From positions 15,504,955-15,568,954 of the forward strand of contig CP034975.1 in the NCBI GenBank assembly GCA_004026145.2: a DNA stretch of 64,000 bases, written 5' to 3'. The notes under the pieces were generated by a model, which worked only from the letters and a program-made list of their open reading frames with translations, ran no database searches and was not told the DNA's origin. The DNA comes from Takifugu bimaculatus. Lineage: Eukaryota > Chordata > Actinopteri > Tetraodontiformes > Tetraodontidae. Shown here in pieces: positions 1 to 13,783 of this stretch (position 1 is its first letter; the number at the start of each line of letters is the position of its first letter). The position numbers were made by a program, and so were the translations under genes.

Positions 1-3000
1 CAGGGAGACGAACCAGCCTAAAACAGCCCAAACCGTCCTCAGATACAGGGACAGGATGGCAGGACCGCGTCTGCCTGATGCTGTTAAGTAGCAGGTGGTG
101 TCAAAAAGGGCAACCATTCCAGGTTGTGTTGCTGCCTGTTGCTTGCTGACTACTGAGATGGACTCTAGCACCCCCTGTGACCAAGACTAAGAATAAGAGA
201 TGAGTGACGGACGAAAGCACCACCACATGAGACAAGCTGTAGAAGCTCGAGGTGAAAAATACATTTCTTTCCTTTACTTCCCTTCTGCAGAGCTGCTAAT
301 AGTCCCCTCACAGCCTGTGATGATTTCAACCATTTATTTGATGTCCTGTATTTTCTGTCGCTTCTGTAGGACTCATTTGCTTCCCTTTAGAACCCATGTG
401 GGGTTGGAGCCAAGAAACATTATTTTAATCCCAAAGGTCACTGTAAAGGCTGGTTGTGTGTTGTGTTTTCATCATCTCTGGCGTGGCTGACGGGGAGGGA
501 CCAATACAAAAATTGGGTGGGGGAGGGGGGGCTCATAATTAAGGAAATCATATCTACGAAGATAAGATCCTTTATCTTGTTGTGGATGTCTGGAGAAAAA
601 CTGTTAGCAGGTGATGGAGCGGGAGGTTAAAATTGATGCAGACGATATTTGTGATTAACAGAAGTGGCAGTAACACGTTGAGAGTGACAACAATGGTTCG
701 ATGCTCTCCATAACTCTCATCCATCCTATCAGTTTAACCATTTGTTCCACAAACCTCTAAAAAAAGGCAAACCAGCAACCCTAAACGGTCAGTGCAGCTG
801 AGAACAGGGTGGACATACAAAACCTTATTGAGGACTGCATTTTCCTGAATATGAGCCTCTGTAGGGACAGTGTGTATGTGTTTATGTGTGTACGTGCGTG
901 TGTGTATATGTGTGTATGTGTGTGTGTGTGTGTGTGTGGGGGGGGGGGTCTGTCACCCTACTGTGGCAGCTGCAGGTTCAAGTGGCGCCATTGTGTCAAA
1001 AACTGCACTCAAAATGAGGTTAACAACTCAATAACTAACAGATTGTATTAATCTCTTTGACTCATCGCTGAATATTACAGAACCAAGTCTCTTCTGGGTA
1101 GCTTTATTTGGCCTCTGCGGTTCCTGTCCCACCCACGAAACCCGTCTCACACACACTCACACACAGCCATGCACGCAAGCACACACTTTATGTCCTGCAT
1201 TTTGAACATGCAGAAAAATCTCATGGTATTCAGGGAGCAGACCATTGCTGTGGATGACGCCCATAATGAATCTGATTAATGGCAGCTTATTAACAACAAC
1301 TGGGCTGTTCAGGCCCGGAGGGCTCTGTGTAATTCTATTGCTCTGTGCTGATATAATGGCCTATTTTAGGAGCTGTGTGATTAAGCACCATTAACAGCAC
1401 CAGAGCCAGGCTGTGGACAACTTCAATGGGTGCTAATGTAAACGGAGCAGTGTCCCCTGGGCCCCCCCATCCCTCTCTGTCGGCTCCACTCTGTCAGTCC
1501 AAGGCTTGAATACAGTCTGGTATTTATACTGTGCACGGGAGACTAGTGTGAGAGATGTGTTTTATACAGAGAGATGGGGAAGGCTTGTGGCCCAGGCTCC
1601 CACATCATCAGACAGGGTTAATCTATAGCATAAATGTTGTTATCAATGATATCACACTAAAGCTGTTGATGAATCACCATCAGAGTATCTAGTTCTGTTT
1701 TTGTTGCCTTTGTGTCGTGGGATTAGTCTCCTGGGTGTCACCTGTATGTACCATTATTCATGTTTCATCGCCATGCTTTGAAATAAACCTTTTATTCTTA
1801 ATCCGCTGTTGTCTGAAGGTTCTTACTGCATTCCTTCCTTTCTCCATTTGTTAGTTTTTTCTGTGTTGAAGAGTTTTGAAAGTTTTTGGACTCTGTCTGT
1901 GCTTCATTTTGCATTTGTTTGCATTTGTTTGCATTTCTGGGCTGACATGCTGATTTTGAATCCTCTTGACCTTCACTCGTGTGTGTTTGACTGTATAATT
2001 AACGGAACCTGCTCTGTTTGAGCTGTATTTTGGGCCCTGACAACTGCATGTTTCTCTGTTCACCCTCCAATGTCTGCATCACATGTGTTCATAAACTTTT
2101 ATGACATCCTTGATGGTCTGATGGTTTGTTGGGGCACTGGTGCAACAAATGCACCAGATTCCTATAAGTGTTTGGTTCTTTGATCGTGCGCTACGGCGTG
2201 TTTTGGGATTCCATTGATTCTCACTACAACCCAGTCTCAACCCAGACGGAGAAGCTCTTTGTTCTAGTAGCACCTTCTCTTCACCCATACGCTGTCCTGC
2301 GTACATGTCAGTCACAAACCAGGGGGAATTAAGGAATGTTGGTCCTCTCTACCCTTTTGTGATGGTGACAGTTTGTTCTAGACTGGTTTTACAGGTTACG
2401 TGTGATAGGACAACGCTGCTGAGAAAATTAAACTGAAGTTGGACATTACATTTGTGTCCTTCTTCTAATGTTTGTCTCCTGTCTTTTTCAACAGGAAGAC
2501 TTTTCCCTTCCTGCAGTTTTCACTGTCCCTCTCCTCCCCCCTTCTATCCATCCCTTCATCTCTCCACAGATCCTGGTCTTCTCCCCTGGCTCCTCTGTAA
2601 TAATTATTATGTAAATAAATACGCCTGCTGTAATCACATTCGGGCCACTGATCCAATTAGAGAGCTGATAGCAGGCGGCTGATTGTGTGGACTGGCGGCT
2701 GATGGTCAGGGCCTGTGTGCCTGTCTGACTGGCCAGTCAAGGTAGCTGGAGGAGTATGAATTAGCCAGCTCGAGCACTGATATAATGAAAGGCATTTTGT
2801 GCCGCGCTGCGTGCAGCCTTGAACTCTGAAAAATGCTCTCTGACCAGAATCCTGCAGTTCCACCAGCCGTGTGTGTGTTTGTGTCTGTTCCTGTATCAGG
2901 ATCCCTGGCTCTGGATCACTTACACCATACATCAGCTTATCACCAATTACTGCCTCGTTCTGATTCCCATCAGCGCAGTGATGCTCCGCTGAGACCATCA

Positions 3001-4442
3001 TCGTCAGGACTTTATCAGCGCCAGCCTCCCTCTCTACACCCCGTCTGCCTGTCCGTTTGGTTCTCCTGCAGAGCCGATGACGTGCTTTTAATGGCACCAT
3101 TGTAGTGATTCTCTTGCCTGGGCCCTCGCTGCTTCCTCTCCATGTTCCCGTCAATGATAGGTGCTGTTTTTGCTGCAGCACAATTGCAGAATTGCGCGAC
3201 ACATGTTGGTGCCACAGCATGACGTGTTGCTGAAGAATCCCTCAGGTGTTTTCAGCAGCCATCAAAAACCTTTCAGAAGTTCAAGTCCAAAATGAATGAT
3301 TGCAGAACAATTAAGAATAAAATAACAACGCGCATTTGCATTTGTCAGGTGAGGATTTAATACGAATTCTCGCTTTTTTTTTAGAGTAAAACAGAAAACT
3401 GGCTGTAGAGACTGGGTGAAAGAGTGTTAATCTGAAAATCTTGAGTGGTCAGTGATGAGCAGGAAAGTGCTGCATGCTGTAACTACAGGACATTTAGCTT
3501 TAGCGGGACTGGTGGTTCAGTCTGGCTCCAAACCAAAGGAATAAATCTGGGCTCTTTCATTTGAAAAGCTCACTGTTCTTTGTCAGGAATGTTGCTGCCA
3601 GTGGCTTGTAGATCAGCCATCTATAACTGCAGGGAGCTGAAGGTGTCCCACTTTGCTTCTATGAGCTGGGTAGTCAGCTGTGATGGTAAAACCAGGCTGC
3701 CTAAGGTGTGTGTGATAAATCAAAAGCACCAGCTTCATCCAAGGCCGTATAACTGTGCTCCCAGTGCTCCCGCCTGACAATCTAACTGTAAAGTTGGACT
3801 GGTCTCAGGCCAGAAATGCAATTCAGATGCCCACAACACTTGTGTACTTGTAAGGTTTGAGCCTCTGTTATTATTGTGGTCTTTAATGTTTTTATAGTTG
3901 CTTTTATGGCACTGCTTTGCTACATGATATAGGCCCAGGATGGGGTTTGTTCAGGGGCAGGAAAAGTGATCAGATTTTTGCTCTAATGAACACCACATTC
4001 ACAGGGCGTCTGGGAGTAGGAGAGTTTTGTGGTGCTGTCATGGCACTGCCAACTCTAGCCCATACTTTATGAGGATGTGGGCACAGTCAAACATTACAGG
4101 GGGGGTGGGGGCATTATTTCTAACCTCACCATTTATCCAGGGGGGCCACACTCCCACCAGCGTGTGTCAGCTGCGAAGGCTACTGTTAATGTTGGAAAGT
4201 AATATATGGGTCCCAGCGCTAACTCCCTGCCTTTTACATCTCAATCAGGTCACTCTGGTTTATTTATACATTGTCACGATGAAGGGGGGGTGGAGGGGCG
4301 GGAGCGAGGAGATGAATGTGCCACCTTTTTTTCCTACTTCTTCCACTCCCCCTATTTAGTTAGCAAAAAGCTTTTATGATGAATTTGAAAGGCAGCACAG
4401 ATCCAAGTGTTTAAAATTCCCAGAGTGCTGCTAAGTGAAAGA

Positions 4443-4452
4443 TGGTGGTGGT

Positions 4453-4507
<55 letters not shown>

Positions 4508-4509
4508 GG
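4443..4509 (+). repeat. Microsatellite (GGT)n(TG)n
   Basis: A few GGT units run into about 25 TG units and then a G-rich tract. Confidence 0.95.
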
Positions 4510-5633
4510 GGAGGGGGGGTCAGTGTGGGGGAAATGACAGCAACTGAAAAAACTGAACGTTTCGAGTCACAAAATGTGGGTAAGGGCTTAAAAATACATA
4601 CTAAATTAATACAACTTCATTTTTTCCTATGTGGCCCCATTCTCCCCCCTCCATGTTGCTTTTACCCCTTTGGTTGCACGCTATTAAACAAACAGTCCTA
4701 ATATTTTGAGCTGGCTGGCAGTTTGAATTTCATCTCACCGACGCATCTTGTTTCTCTCAAGCTTTGACTGTTTTGACATGCAGCCCGATTAAATTATAAA
4801 CAAGCAGGCCTCCTGATGGTGATGCTGGAGCCACTAATTTCCCTAATTGTTTGCAGTTGTCTGGGAGGCCGGGGCCTGAGCCCACTCACCAACCACCGCA
4901 GCCTCCGTTGGGGAGGGCGAGGTGGCCGGCGAGAGTGGGAGGAGTGAGGGAGGGGAAGAGTATAGAGGGGAGAGAGAGGAGGTTCAAGAAAGGGGTTAGC
5001 AGAAAGGAAAGGTGACAGTGGCTTCCTTTTCCCCAGAAACGACCAACTTGCTCTAAATACCGGTGCATCAGTAAAAGGTCGGCTGATGACGAAAGGAGAC
5101 CACAAACATGACAACTATTTAGTTAAATGAAACCACGGACAGGGTCTTACTGGAAAGGCTAACAACTGTCAAACATGTGAACAACAGGACCAAAACCAGA
5201 CATGACATCAATCTGAGGGATCAGCAGCAGAACCTCCCAACATCCCAACGTTGTATCTAACTTACAGTACCTTTTTATCTCCACCGAACGTGGTGTGTAT
5301 TGTTTAAACAAACACACTTATGAAGTAATAAAAGAATAATATGCATAATCAATCTCTGATTATCAGTGTGCATTCTTTATTCCTCTTTCTATTAACATTG
5401 CTAAGATGTTAGCTGTAGTTTTCCTAACTTTATATTTTCAGTTTTAAACATTGTACTGGGCTCCTCTGCTCTCCCGATCCTGGAAAACATGCAAACAAAA
5501 TCAAAAGGGGGGGAATTCTGAGCGGAGCCGTGAATGTTATCCACGCTGGCATCGACGCACAGCTCACCCAGACAGGATTGCGCTTCTATCACTGCTGTCA
5601 TCGCCCAATCACCGCCATCGTCTGTGTGTCTGG

Positions 5634-5666
<33 letters not shown>

Positions 5667-6373
5667 CGCTGAAGGATCATTTAGCGTGACAGGAGAGATT
5701 GCTGGTATTGTTGGTGAGCAGGTGAGCACACAGGTTTGCTGGATCAGACCTGCAGCAGAACATGTAGGCAAAAAGTATTCATGACTTAATAGTGCTCCAT
5801 CATCCATCTTTACCGTCACACTCTTGTGTGATTTATCCTGCAGCTACTCCGTCTCAGTCATATCGACTTGGTCGCAGAATTCAAAATCATCACAGATCAT
5901 ATGTTTCCAACTTATTTCACCAGATTAAATCAGTTGAGAACAGCTCCTCATTCAGTGATGACCTGACCAAGAGGCAAAAAGGAAAATCTATACTTAACTA
6001 GGAAGCAGTAAAATTTATATTTTTGCATACAACTGGGCAACTTAATTTTAAAGACTTTTTTTTGCGTGTGTGTTTGCCTGTGTGTGTGGGGTGTGTTTTA
6101 CAACTGGTGAAGATTTTTGAGTCAAATATGTTAAAAGTACAACTGATTTTGTGTAACTTTTACTACACAATGTTTAAAATAAACACACACACACACACAC
6201 ACACATGCTAATAGCATTAACCAAAAGCATTAATTTGCACTCATTCCACTCACAGTGCTGAAGTGGAGAGTCTGTTATAATTACTTGTGATGCAGTCATT
6301 ATTTAATTGTACCTTTGAGGTTCGTTATTAAATCAGAAAAAGAAAACATCACTGATTCCAGAATACATCACAA

Positions 6374-6659
6374 TTTTAGAATCCATTTGTGAAATTTTTT
6401 GTGAAACAAACTGCAGAAAAGTGCATCTTCCAGTAGAATAGGGTGAAAATGAATGCGTTGTCCATTAGAATGGCGTGGCAGCTACAATAAACCTACAGTT
6501 TGAGTGTTTGTCGTGAAGCAAATGAAAATGGCTTTTTTTCCTCAATTTGATTGTCCTGATATTTTTTTTAAAAAAGGAAAAAGCCTCATTCTATTGTTCT
6601 GAACATCATGATTTCTGACAACAAAACACTTCGGGCTCAGGTCAGATGAATGGCCCGTC
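6374..6659 (+). repeat. Direct duplication, copy A
   Basis: Starts TTTTAGAATCCA and ends GGTCAGATGAATGGCCCGTC. It pairs with 8945-9201. The best-kept core is AAAAGGAAAAAGCCTCATTC followed by TATTGTTCTGAACATCATG. A partial third copy (TTGTCTTGATATTCACTAAG then GAAAAAGCCT) follows at about 6660-6690. Family unknown. Confidence 0.75.
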
Positions 6660-8852
6660 GATTGTCTTGATATTCACTAAGGAAAAAGCCTGTAACTGAT
6701 TGTTCCAGTGGTCAATATTTAAATGGCTCCTGTTTGTCCTTGTTCTGAATGAATAGTTAGGAGGTAAGGGTGGGGGGACGCTGACACCCTGTTAATCTAC
6801 AGAATGACGGCTGGGATGTTTTAGGATAAACAGACAGGGAGAATAAGTGACAGACGTCCGTTGATCCAGGACTCGGTGCTCAATAGGCTACTGATGGAGT
6901 TAATGCCTAATGAGCATGTAAGACTGAAGCAGTTACTGACTAACGGCAGATGCTGCCTGCTGTGTTTTGGAGATATGGCATCATCCGTTTGTGTCAGGAT
7001 GCACGACAATGCTGTGATTTCAGCGACGGAAGTCACCGCATTTGCTTTTTCAACATACGTAACCTCTATTGTTGGAGAACACTAGGATCAGAACCCGTCT
7101 CGCTACATTTCATCTCTCCTCCACCAGCGAGGCAGGTTCCAGGATCAAAATATGGCGGCAGGACACCCTCTCCCTAAGAAGAATACACATTTAAACCTTA
7201 AAAGCAATTGTACAACCCCAAAGTTTTATCAGTGACTCTTCTGTCCTGTTTGACACTCACATAAAAGACGGTGATAGAAGCTCGGAGCTGACCAGTTAAT
7301 GTGCACTAACTTGTAACTGAACTATGAATAATATATTGATGTATCCCAAAGTTTTCCTACGATTATAATCATTACATTTGCCTTCATGCATGTTTTATGT
7401 CCCAGTCCAGATAAGTTATTCCAGGGTTTAGAGAAATGCTGAGTGTAATTTATTTTTAATCACAGCAGCTGTTTGCCTTCTCGTATTGAAGATTTCGCCT
7501 GACAAAGACCCAAATTTAAAAGGACAAATGAAACCACGGCTGACTCGCAGGACTCCTGATTTTATAGATGAGCTGCCATATTTCAGAGTCCACTGGTGCT
7601 CCGCACAGGGTTCATTTAAACTTTAAAACACGCACATCCTGCTGCGATGAGAACCCAGAGTAGGTGTGTGGTTCCAGCTTCCTTTATCCGTCCACAGCAT
7701 TGTCCTCACACGTCCAACAGTTTGATCGGTCTCCGTGTTCCCCCAGATTATTGCAGCTGCTAATCATCGTGAATCTTCTGCGGGATTTTATTAGATGGTC
7801 CCAGAGGAACATTATTGATCAGAGGAGAGCAGCCATTGGCACTGTTGGTGCACCGCGACATGATCGCTGCCCAGCGTTCAGATGCAATTACGAGGGTTCT
7901 CCCTGCAAACAGGCGGGGAGCGGAACAAAAGGGACAATCCGTCCAGCCAGTGATCGCAGAAATCCCGGAGCCAGCTCCTGTTTAGGTCTAGAATGAATCA
8001 GCATATGTAGAATATACCGTGATTAGAAGGTTGTCCAGTTCCTTCAATACTGATGATGACAGCTGATTAAAAATCTTCTGTATTTCCCTCTAAAAACATC
8101 AGAATATGTGCCATTCCCTGGAAAACAACCTCTTCAGCACGGTGGGAGGCCACAGGTGCATGGCACGTTGCATTGTGGGAAGACCTATTAATAGTTGGCA
8201 ACAGCAGCAGCTGTGTCCCCCCCCCCCCCTTACTTATAATGTTCTCTCATCAGCCCTCTATCAGGCCTAATACCCTGCAGTGATGCCCCACAGCTGTCTG
8301 AGGGGCTCTGACTATCACACACACCTGTCTGCCTGTCTGCCTGTCTGTCGGTCTGTCTGTCTGTCCAATTTGATTTCATGTGATCTTCCAGCAGCAGCCC
8401 CCCCCCCCCTCCCCCCATCCTCCAGCTTTCCCACCACCATCACTCAAGTGAGCCAGTTTAGAGAAATTACAGGTGCCTCAAACTGTGAGATCACCTGCTT
8501 CTTCAGGAATTACAGCCGCTGTTGGTCATGAGCTGTTTCGTTTACTCGAATTTGTTGTCCTTGAATACACGGACTTTAGTCCAGCCAGGGCTCAGGATCT
8601 TCGCCCCGCAGTGGGGTCCTTCAAATGTCTGAAAACGGACACCATCCAGACAAGAGAAAAAAAAGGGATTTTCATAGAAATGAAACAAGCTTTGAACCTC
8701 CAAGGCAAATGAAGATGGATGTAAATCGTCGATAAGCCACGCACATCGTGGGTGCTGCCAGCAGATGGGAAACGGTGAATGTGCCTTTTGTCATTTTGCT
8801 GCCTGTTTATTTCCATATCGCTGTGCTAACTTGACTCCTGCTGGTTTTGCCC

Positions 8853-8855
<3 letters not shown>

Positions 8856-8934
<79 letters not shown>
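8856..8934 (+). repeat. Microsatellite (CA)39
   Basis: Uninterrupted CA dinucleotide tract of 79 bases, the longest perfect one in the window; likely highly variable in length. Confidence 0.97.
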
Positions 8935-8936
<2 letters not shown>

Positions 8937-8944
8937 AGATCGCA

Positions 8945-9201
8945 TTTTAGAATCCAGTTTAATTTGTACGTTGCTTAAAACAACTACAGGAAAAATGCAT
9001 CTTCCATTAGGCCCGAGTGGCAATTACAACAAACCTAGACTTCAAGTGTTTCTCTTGAAGAAAATGAAAATAGCTTTTCCCCCCGTCCATTTGTTTGTCC
9101 TGATATTTTCTTTAAAAAGGAAAAAGCCTCATTCTATTGTTCTGAACATCATGGTTTTTGACAACAAACACTTCAGGCTCAGGTCAGATGAATGGCCCGT
9201 C
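8945..9201 (+). repeat. Direct duplication, copy B
   Basis: Second copy of the element at 6374-6659, same orientation, about 2.6 kb away and diverged by small indels and substitutions, mainly in the first half. It begins directly after the long (CA)n tract, so the microsatellite may mark an insertion or slippage edge. Confidence 0.75.
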
Positions 9202-9707
9202 TCTGCACGGTCTTCCCAGAAGCCAGTGAACACAGACAGCGGAGAACATCTCCCAGAACCACAGACCTCTGGGTGGTCTCCCCGAGACTTACCGAGGAGT
9301 CCTGACTCCCATCCAGCATCTGACAGTGCCACTGATTAAAAGAGCAAGGCTGACATGTCTAAGTGCCGCGACACCCCACAGGCTGCCACGCTGCATGTGT
9401 GTGTCGGAGAGCTCAGGCCTGCTCCACTCCACCACAAATCCTGTTAATAACTACCAGCACCGTAGGACCCCGGGCAGTAGTTAAAGCTCACCAATTGAGC
9501 GAATAATGAGTTGAATTAGGAGATTTAGGGATGAGGAAGAGAGACTTGGGACAGGCGGTGCAGAATGAAAACCAGAGGTGCTCAAAGCGGTGTTGCAGTG
9601 ATGCAGAGCTGCACAGCTGCAGATCAGCAGAAGGTTGTGCATGAGCAGGGGAGCGTAGCCAGCTGCTGCAGAGGAACACGCTAACGGTCAAGGGACACCA
9701 CGGCGGC

Positions 9708-9758
9708 TCCCCTCCTCCTCCTCCTCCTCCTCCTCCTCCTCCTCCTCCTCCTCCTCCT
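9708..9758 (+). repeat. Microsatellite (CTC)n
   Basis: About 16 CTC units, purely pyrimidine on this strand, so able in principle to form triplex DNA. In the satb2 downstream flank. Confidence 0.95.
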
Positions 9759-12726
9759 ATTAGGAGTATCTCCCCTCTTACGCTCTATTATGGTGGTTTA
9801 ATTGTCTTCGTAAAAGAAACAGAGGTGGACATGAGGGGACGGAGACGAGCTTGGTTCCCAACGAGTGATAAACTTTTCATCTGTTTTGTTTGGAGCAGCA
9901 TAGAAGTGTTTGCTTTTCCATTGTCAGATGTTTTCCTCCTCAGGAGTTCATGTCAGCACACTTCTGCTGGTAAGGTGACCAGGAGGGTAACTAAAAGGTG
10001 GAGCACGAGATGCTGTGGCGTTTTCATCTGCGCACGCGCAGTCGTCCCTTCGTTTAATAACAACACACTGTAACACTGAGGATATTTGTGTTGGCCACTC
10101 CGCTGGTACTGTTAGTTCCTTTTATCTCTCATATTTGTTTTCTCTAATTAGTACTGTAACAACACTCAAATGACGGGTCAGTGCGTGCTTTACATTATTT
10201 TCTATCCTCCTTTATTTGACATTGAGTTAATTGGCAAAGCAACCTCGTATTGTATTGATGACCAGCTTTTAGATGTTTGAGCCGCCAAGTTCTGTTGCAG
10301 CAGCCCAAAGTGTTTGAGCCCACTGGGAAATCTCCCCGTGAGCAAGACTACCAGGCCAGCACTGGGCCTGCTTTATTGCATTCAGTTTTCAGAGGCAGCT
10401 GCATATTGATGCACATCAGCCGCCTGATTTACATCCATTCTATTGACAATTACTAGAGCAGCTTAACTTTTCATATATTTGAACTCAGACAGGCAGCTGC
10501 ATTATTGCAGAATTAGCGCTTCGACTGTTTATGTAAAGTGGCAAATAACTTTGAAGACTTTGTTAGGGGATATACGTGTTTATGTTGTGACCTTTAACCT
10601 TCGTTTGTTTAACTTATGGAATTTATGTGGCTCAGGCACTGACACGTATTAGGATTTTTCTGTAACTCTCACAAATATGTTTACAGATGCAATAAAGCTT
10701 TCGGTGACTGTCTCACGTCCACACACAATAATCTACAGTGAGACCACAAACAGCATTACTGGAACAAATCTCATTACTCTTAGAAAATAACGCTTTACCT
10801 TGATTTCCATTCTGATAAATGTCTCATTAAAAGCTACACTTTGCATAATCTTTCAGCTGAAAGACAAACGTGCGCCTCATGTTTTGTTTGGTTCATCTTT
10901 TTAGCATAATGTGTTTTCCGATGGCTAAAAGTGTGGCCTCAAATTAACTTTATTTTGCATTATAGCGTCAGTTGCTAATAAGGGTGATGATTTCAGGTTG
11001 TTTAAATGAAAAGCAAGAAGAAACAAATGTTGCGAGGTCACGTCTTCGCGAGCTTTCATTTGTTTATTTTTTTCAGAAAGCATTTAAAAGTGTTTTCCGT
11101 CCTGTATAAACACAGGAAGCTGCATTGTCATCTACGATTTCCAGTAAATCCGACCTCCTTCCCCACTGTTTCTTTTTTCTTTTGGTTGCATACATGTTCG
11201 ACTGATGCAATATTTGGTTCCTGTGGCTGCCCCCCTCCTCCCCAATAAGCCACCTTTCATATGTTTATACACAATGAACAACAGTGATCATGAAATAAGT
11301 CACTCGAAGGTTAACCTGGGTGGCTCGACATCGAATAATGATTCATCCTGAGTGGGACTGGATGACACATTTGTATTTGCTGAATAATGAAAATAGCGAA
11401 CAATGAAATAGGACAAAATGGAAAATAAAGTGGTGCACCTGAAGGTGCAAAAGTGGATTACTCTCCTGTTTTCTAGGAGGTTGGTTAATCACGCGGCCGT
11501 GTTTAGAGACACGCAGACGGTCTGCCGGTGTGGGCGTGTCTGCAACTTGTAATTATCCCACTATGTGGAGTCAGATCGTCAACCGGCCTCAGTCGGACAT
11601 GAGGAGCTGACCTGAACCCGTCATCACAGCAACGAGACTCTCGTGTTTACCGAAGGAGTCTATCACACTGGCCTATGCACATACAGCACACGCCTGCACC
11701 TACGCTGGGATGAGTTCCGTAATCTGTGGTTTTCTTTTCTTCTAAAGTTTCTGATTCTTTCGATGGTCCTTTGACAGCTTTCAGACTGTGCTGTAGTTTA
11801 GTGGTGCATAAAACACTTTTAACATGCTCATCCCTGGTTTTAATTTCTGGTTGTGGCATTTTAATAAACTTTTTGGCAGCTTTTGACACAGAAGTGTCAG
11901 AGTGTTAGTTGTTAGCATCCTTAAAAAGGCTAAAACTGACAAAAAGTGCTAAACTTGGGTGCTTTGCAAGATTTTTGTAAAGTTGAAAACACAAAGGTGG
12001 ACTCTATTTCTCTGTGTTTAACTTTACAGAAAGCTTCAGCAAGCTCCAAACATAACCTCAAAATACTATTTGTTAGTTCCATCCAGGACTCCTAAGGTGC
12101 AGCGCTAACAATTTTTGCAACCGTGAGCTTGTGTCTTTGTCACCTTTGTGTGAGTGGCTGAAGGCAGACTTACAGCATTAAAGGTGGCCAAACATGGGGA
12201 AAGCTATATATGAATACAGCCCATCCACACAAACTTTCACTGACAGACAAAACAGGCAGATTTTGAATTCACAAGTTTTAATTCACTTCAACACTAAATG
12301 AAATAAGATTTCACTGGACCTGCGTATGAGTCAAACCCTGATTCTCGTCACAATGAGAAGCACATTTTCTTCATGTGTAGTGATTGGTGTGATAGTAAAG
12401 AGGCAGTTCATCAGCTTGAGTGTAGCAGCCAATCAGGACTGTCCAGAGAGAGACGCGATCCATTGTCGGTTGTTGGTGTGAAGGTACGACACACACAAAC
12501 CAAAACAACAACAACAACAACAACAACGTTACATCATTGAGCGATTGGTTTTTCCTGGTATTAACTGATTCACTGATGAAAGCGATGATGATCTATTTTG
12601 TTAGGCTCAAAGACACAAAACCTCAGCATTAAAATAAAACTTTAGCTATAACAACTGGTCCCATTTTGGGTATTTACAGACATTAAAAGTGAACAAGTGA
12701 TGAATCGAACCTGCAACACCTCTTTT

Positions 12727-12728
<2 letters not shown>

Positions 12729-12758
<30 letters not shown>

Positions 12759-12842
12759 TTGTCACCAACTGCAGCTGCTGCAGAAGAAGCACACACACAT
12801 ACACACTCACGCACGCACGCACACACGCACACACACACACAT
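12729..12842 (+). repeat. Compound microsatellites (GA)n and (CA)n/(CG)
   Basis: GA tract at 12729-12758, then from 12789 a CA/CGCA tract, separated by a short unique stretch. Confidence 0.9.
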
Positions 12843-13783
12843 ATTAAACATGTGTGTATACATATATTTATATTTATATACCAAATAAGAATCAGTAACT
12901 CAGCTTTTTTTCTTTTACTCTCTTTTTTAAAGTTAGAACAATTTCTGTCTCCAGTTCTGCAAACCAGCATTTAAACCATGTAAAAAAAAAATACTAAAGA
13001 GCACAGGATGACAGCAATTCTAACCATAATAACAATGATAATAACAATAATGATAATAGTAATCATGGATATAGATAGCAATAAATAGGGTTTGTGAAAT
13101 TTAAGTGCAGGAAGGTGTGGTAAAACACAAGACTGTGGGTGCTAATTAGAGGCTGGAGAAGGGGAGGAGCAGGAAAGTGGAGGGGAGCAGAGAGGGAGGA
13201 CATAAAGTGACTGATTGTTTGGTCTCGGATGCGTCTGCTCCGTCCTTCCTTCCTTCCTTTCTTCTTCTCATCATTGACATATGTGAGCGGTTTCAGGAAT
13301 GGTTTTAAAACCACCTAAACCAGTTCATCAGAGAAGCACAATCTGAGATGGACAGAGTGCTGCGATGAACTGGAGATGCTTTTGGAGGTGTGAGAGTGAA
13401 GCCGGGCCAGGCTTGGTCGCTCAGTTCTCCCTCCCGGTTTAATGGTGACAGCCGTTCTGTCGTTCATTCCCATCCAGGTGACCACAACATCAGCGGATGT
13501 CCTGAGGATTTATGAAGGATCCAGTCCAGTTTGAAGCTCAAAGCCCATCATACAGCATTTTTCGGTGCCAATGAAGAAAAACGTGTGGTCGGTTTTAACT
13601 TTTGTCTGTGTCAAAGGCATGAGCAGCAACACCTAATTTCCTTAAAGAAATCAGGCTTTCACAGATGTCTGATTGAGATTGTGACTGTATGTACAGTATT
13701 CCATCCTCGCAATTTCCACCTGTCACATTAATCATTTCTTTACTTATTGTCGACTTTGTCTTATTGTCTCAGTGTATAAGTCT

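Larger units (their letters stand above)
1..13437. other. Non-coding flank downstream of satb2
   Basis: No exon with family similarity was found on either strand. It holds (TG)n and (CA)n tracts at 870-948, 4443-4509, 5636-5664, 6183-6204 and 8856-8934, a diverged direct duplication (6374 and 8945), and stretches rich in TAAT/ATTA cores and long non-repetitive runs that look like conserved non-coding elements (1240-1440, 2590-2830, 4705-4920, 10340-10560). A possible interspersed-repeat fragment with AATAAA and a GCTGTTGTCTG tail lies at about 1690-1830. The distal 3' UTR of satb2 may extend into the upper end. Confidence 0.7.

Noticed and set aside
4435..4701. Cys-Val repeat proteins from TG tracts (also at 809, 8826, 50750)
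   Set aside because: Translations of (TG)n/(CA)n microsatellites, not genes.
12690..12725. tRNA-like B-box (GAATCGAACCTGCAAC) suggesting a SINE or tRNA
   Set aside because: No A-box at the right distance and no cloverleaf could be drawn.
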